DNA of 21,349 bases from a virus, in the IMG/VR virus record IMGVR_UViG_3300025086_000307, positions 1-21,349 of that record, one strand, 5' to 3'. Every line of letters begins with the position of its first letter. Positions within the stretch are counted from its first letter, which is position 1. The notes beneath the pieces were generated by a model. That model saw nothing but the letters and a program-made list of their open reading frames with translations, was not told the DNA's origin and did not search any database. Of this stretch, positions 20,762-21,349 are shown one piece after another. Made by a program: the position numbers and the translations under genes.

Positions 20762-21349
20762 TTAACAAAAAAAGTAAGTTGATTCAATAACCGTCTCAGG
20801 CTGTAAGTCGCCTATGATCGGTGGTTCTGTCTCTGCTCCGACATATAGAGCAAAGGTTCTGAGGTAGTCATGTTCTGCAAACAGAATCATGTATGTCTCC
20901 CTTATTATAGCACTAAGTTTACCCATATCGCAAGCCCTGCTTAACACACTGTCATGTATTAGTGCAATCGGCTCATCGAATTTACGCACAGCGAGGTGCA
21001 AGAGGCTTGCATCTAAACTATGGATAAGGTTAGGAGCTGTAGCTGCCTTGTGCCTGTTGATGTCGACATCCTTCCCGTCTTCTACAGCGACGGAAAGATC
21101 GCACCGACCTAATAGCTGTAGTTGTATACGTTCGACTTTTTTCTTGAAGTAACGCTGTCTAACTAAGAAGCCAGAAGGTGTCGTCCATTCTATGTGATCT
21201 TCGCCACGCTTGATGGCTTGACCTACCTCACTCTCTATCCATCGCATAACTGACATCGGCCCGGGCACTACTGCCTGCATAGCCTGACGAACTGATTGAA
21301 CAATGATTGTGAGGTCATCTTTGTCTACATCTACACCCTTCTCTTCGAG
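20762..21349 (-). CDS. T7-like RNA polymerase, C-terminal part (5' end outside window)
   Basis: 195 residues visible, open to the right edge; full-length relatives have roughly 800-900, so only the C-terminal quarter or less is here. Conserved T7 RNAP strings: TTPSGFLVRQRYFKK (T7 has TPDGFPVWQEY), TAPNLIHSLDASLL (T7 APNFVHSQDGSHL) and ALIHDSV (T7 ALIHDSF, containing catalytic-region His811 and Asp812). The end ESTYFFC matches the T7 C-terminal ESDFAFA foot, which lies in the active site. It transcribes the middle and late genes to its left. It is followed within a few bases by the SSB gene. Confidence 0.93.
   Translation of the reverse strand, partial: LEEKGVDVDKDDLTIIVQSVRQAMQAVVPGPMSVMRWIESEVGQAIKRGEDHIEWTTPSGFLVRQRYFKKKVERIQLQLLGRCDLSVAVEDGKDVDINRHKAATAPNLIHSLDASLLHLAVRKFDEPIALIHDSVLSRACDMGKLSAIIRETYMILFAEHDYLRTFALYVGAETEPPIIGDLQPETVIESTYFFC

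Overview
The window is about half of the genome of a T7-like marine cyanophage (short-tailed podovirus, autographivirus type). The evidence is the T7 gene order combined with cyanobacterial genes for the photosystem II D1 protein (psbA), a high-light-inducible protein (hli) and a probable NblA phycobilisome-degradation adaptor. An NblA gene points to a host with phycobilisomes, so marine Synechococcus is more likely than Prochlorococcus; this is inference. Every gene I support lies on the minus strand, so transcription runs from high to low coordinates. Both ends are cut: the right edge falls inside the phage RNA polymerase gene and the left edge inside an internal virion protein gene. I see no tRNA, integrase, terminase or tail fibre gene here.

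DNA metabolism (21349 to about 13450): RNA polymerase C-terminus, single-stranded DNA-binding protein, endonuclease I, primase/helicase, a DNA polymerase split into separate exonuclease and polymerase reading frames, 5'-3' exonuclease, the NblA-like protein, and a compact class I-like ribonucleotide reductase (alpha, then a small ferritin-like beta). Together they take over transcription, break down and recycle host DNA, make dNTPs and replicate the phage genome.

Head region (13485 to 6322): two small proteins, the second resembling T7 gp7.3, then portal and scaffold. Next come eight very small, mostly Lys/Arg-rich genes chained by stop/start overlaps, then hli and psbA. A short non-coding segment follows that folds like the glutamine-II ('Downstream-peptide') riboswitch and precedes a 34-residue peptide gene. 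After an intergenic stretch full of inverted repeats comes the major capsid protein, closed by a strong UUCG-loop terminator in the position of T7 Tphi.

Tail and core (6275 to 1): tubular proteins A and B, then internal virion proteins like T7 gp13, gp14 and the start of gp15.

Most noteworthy are the riboswitch with its peptide, the NblA-like gene, the small beta subunit without the usual radical tyrosine beside a 'class II-looking' alpha, the split DNA polymerase, and the dense chain of basic microproteins. Genes are packed so tightly that many start sites are set by TAATG, ATGA or TAAATG junctions.
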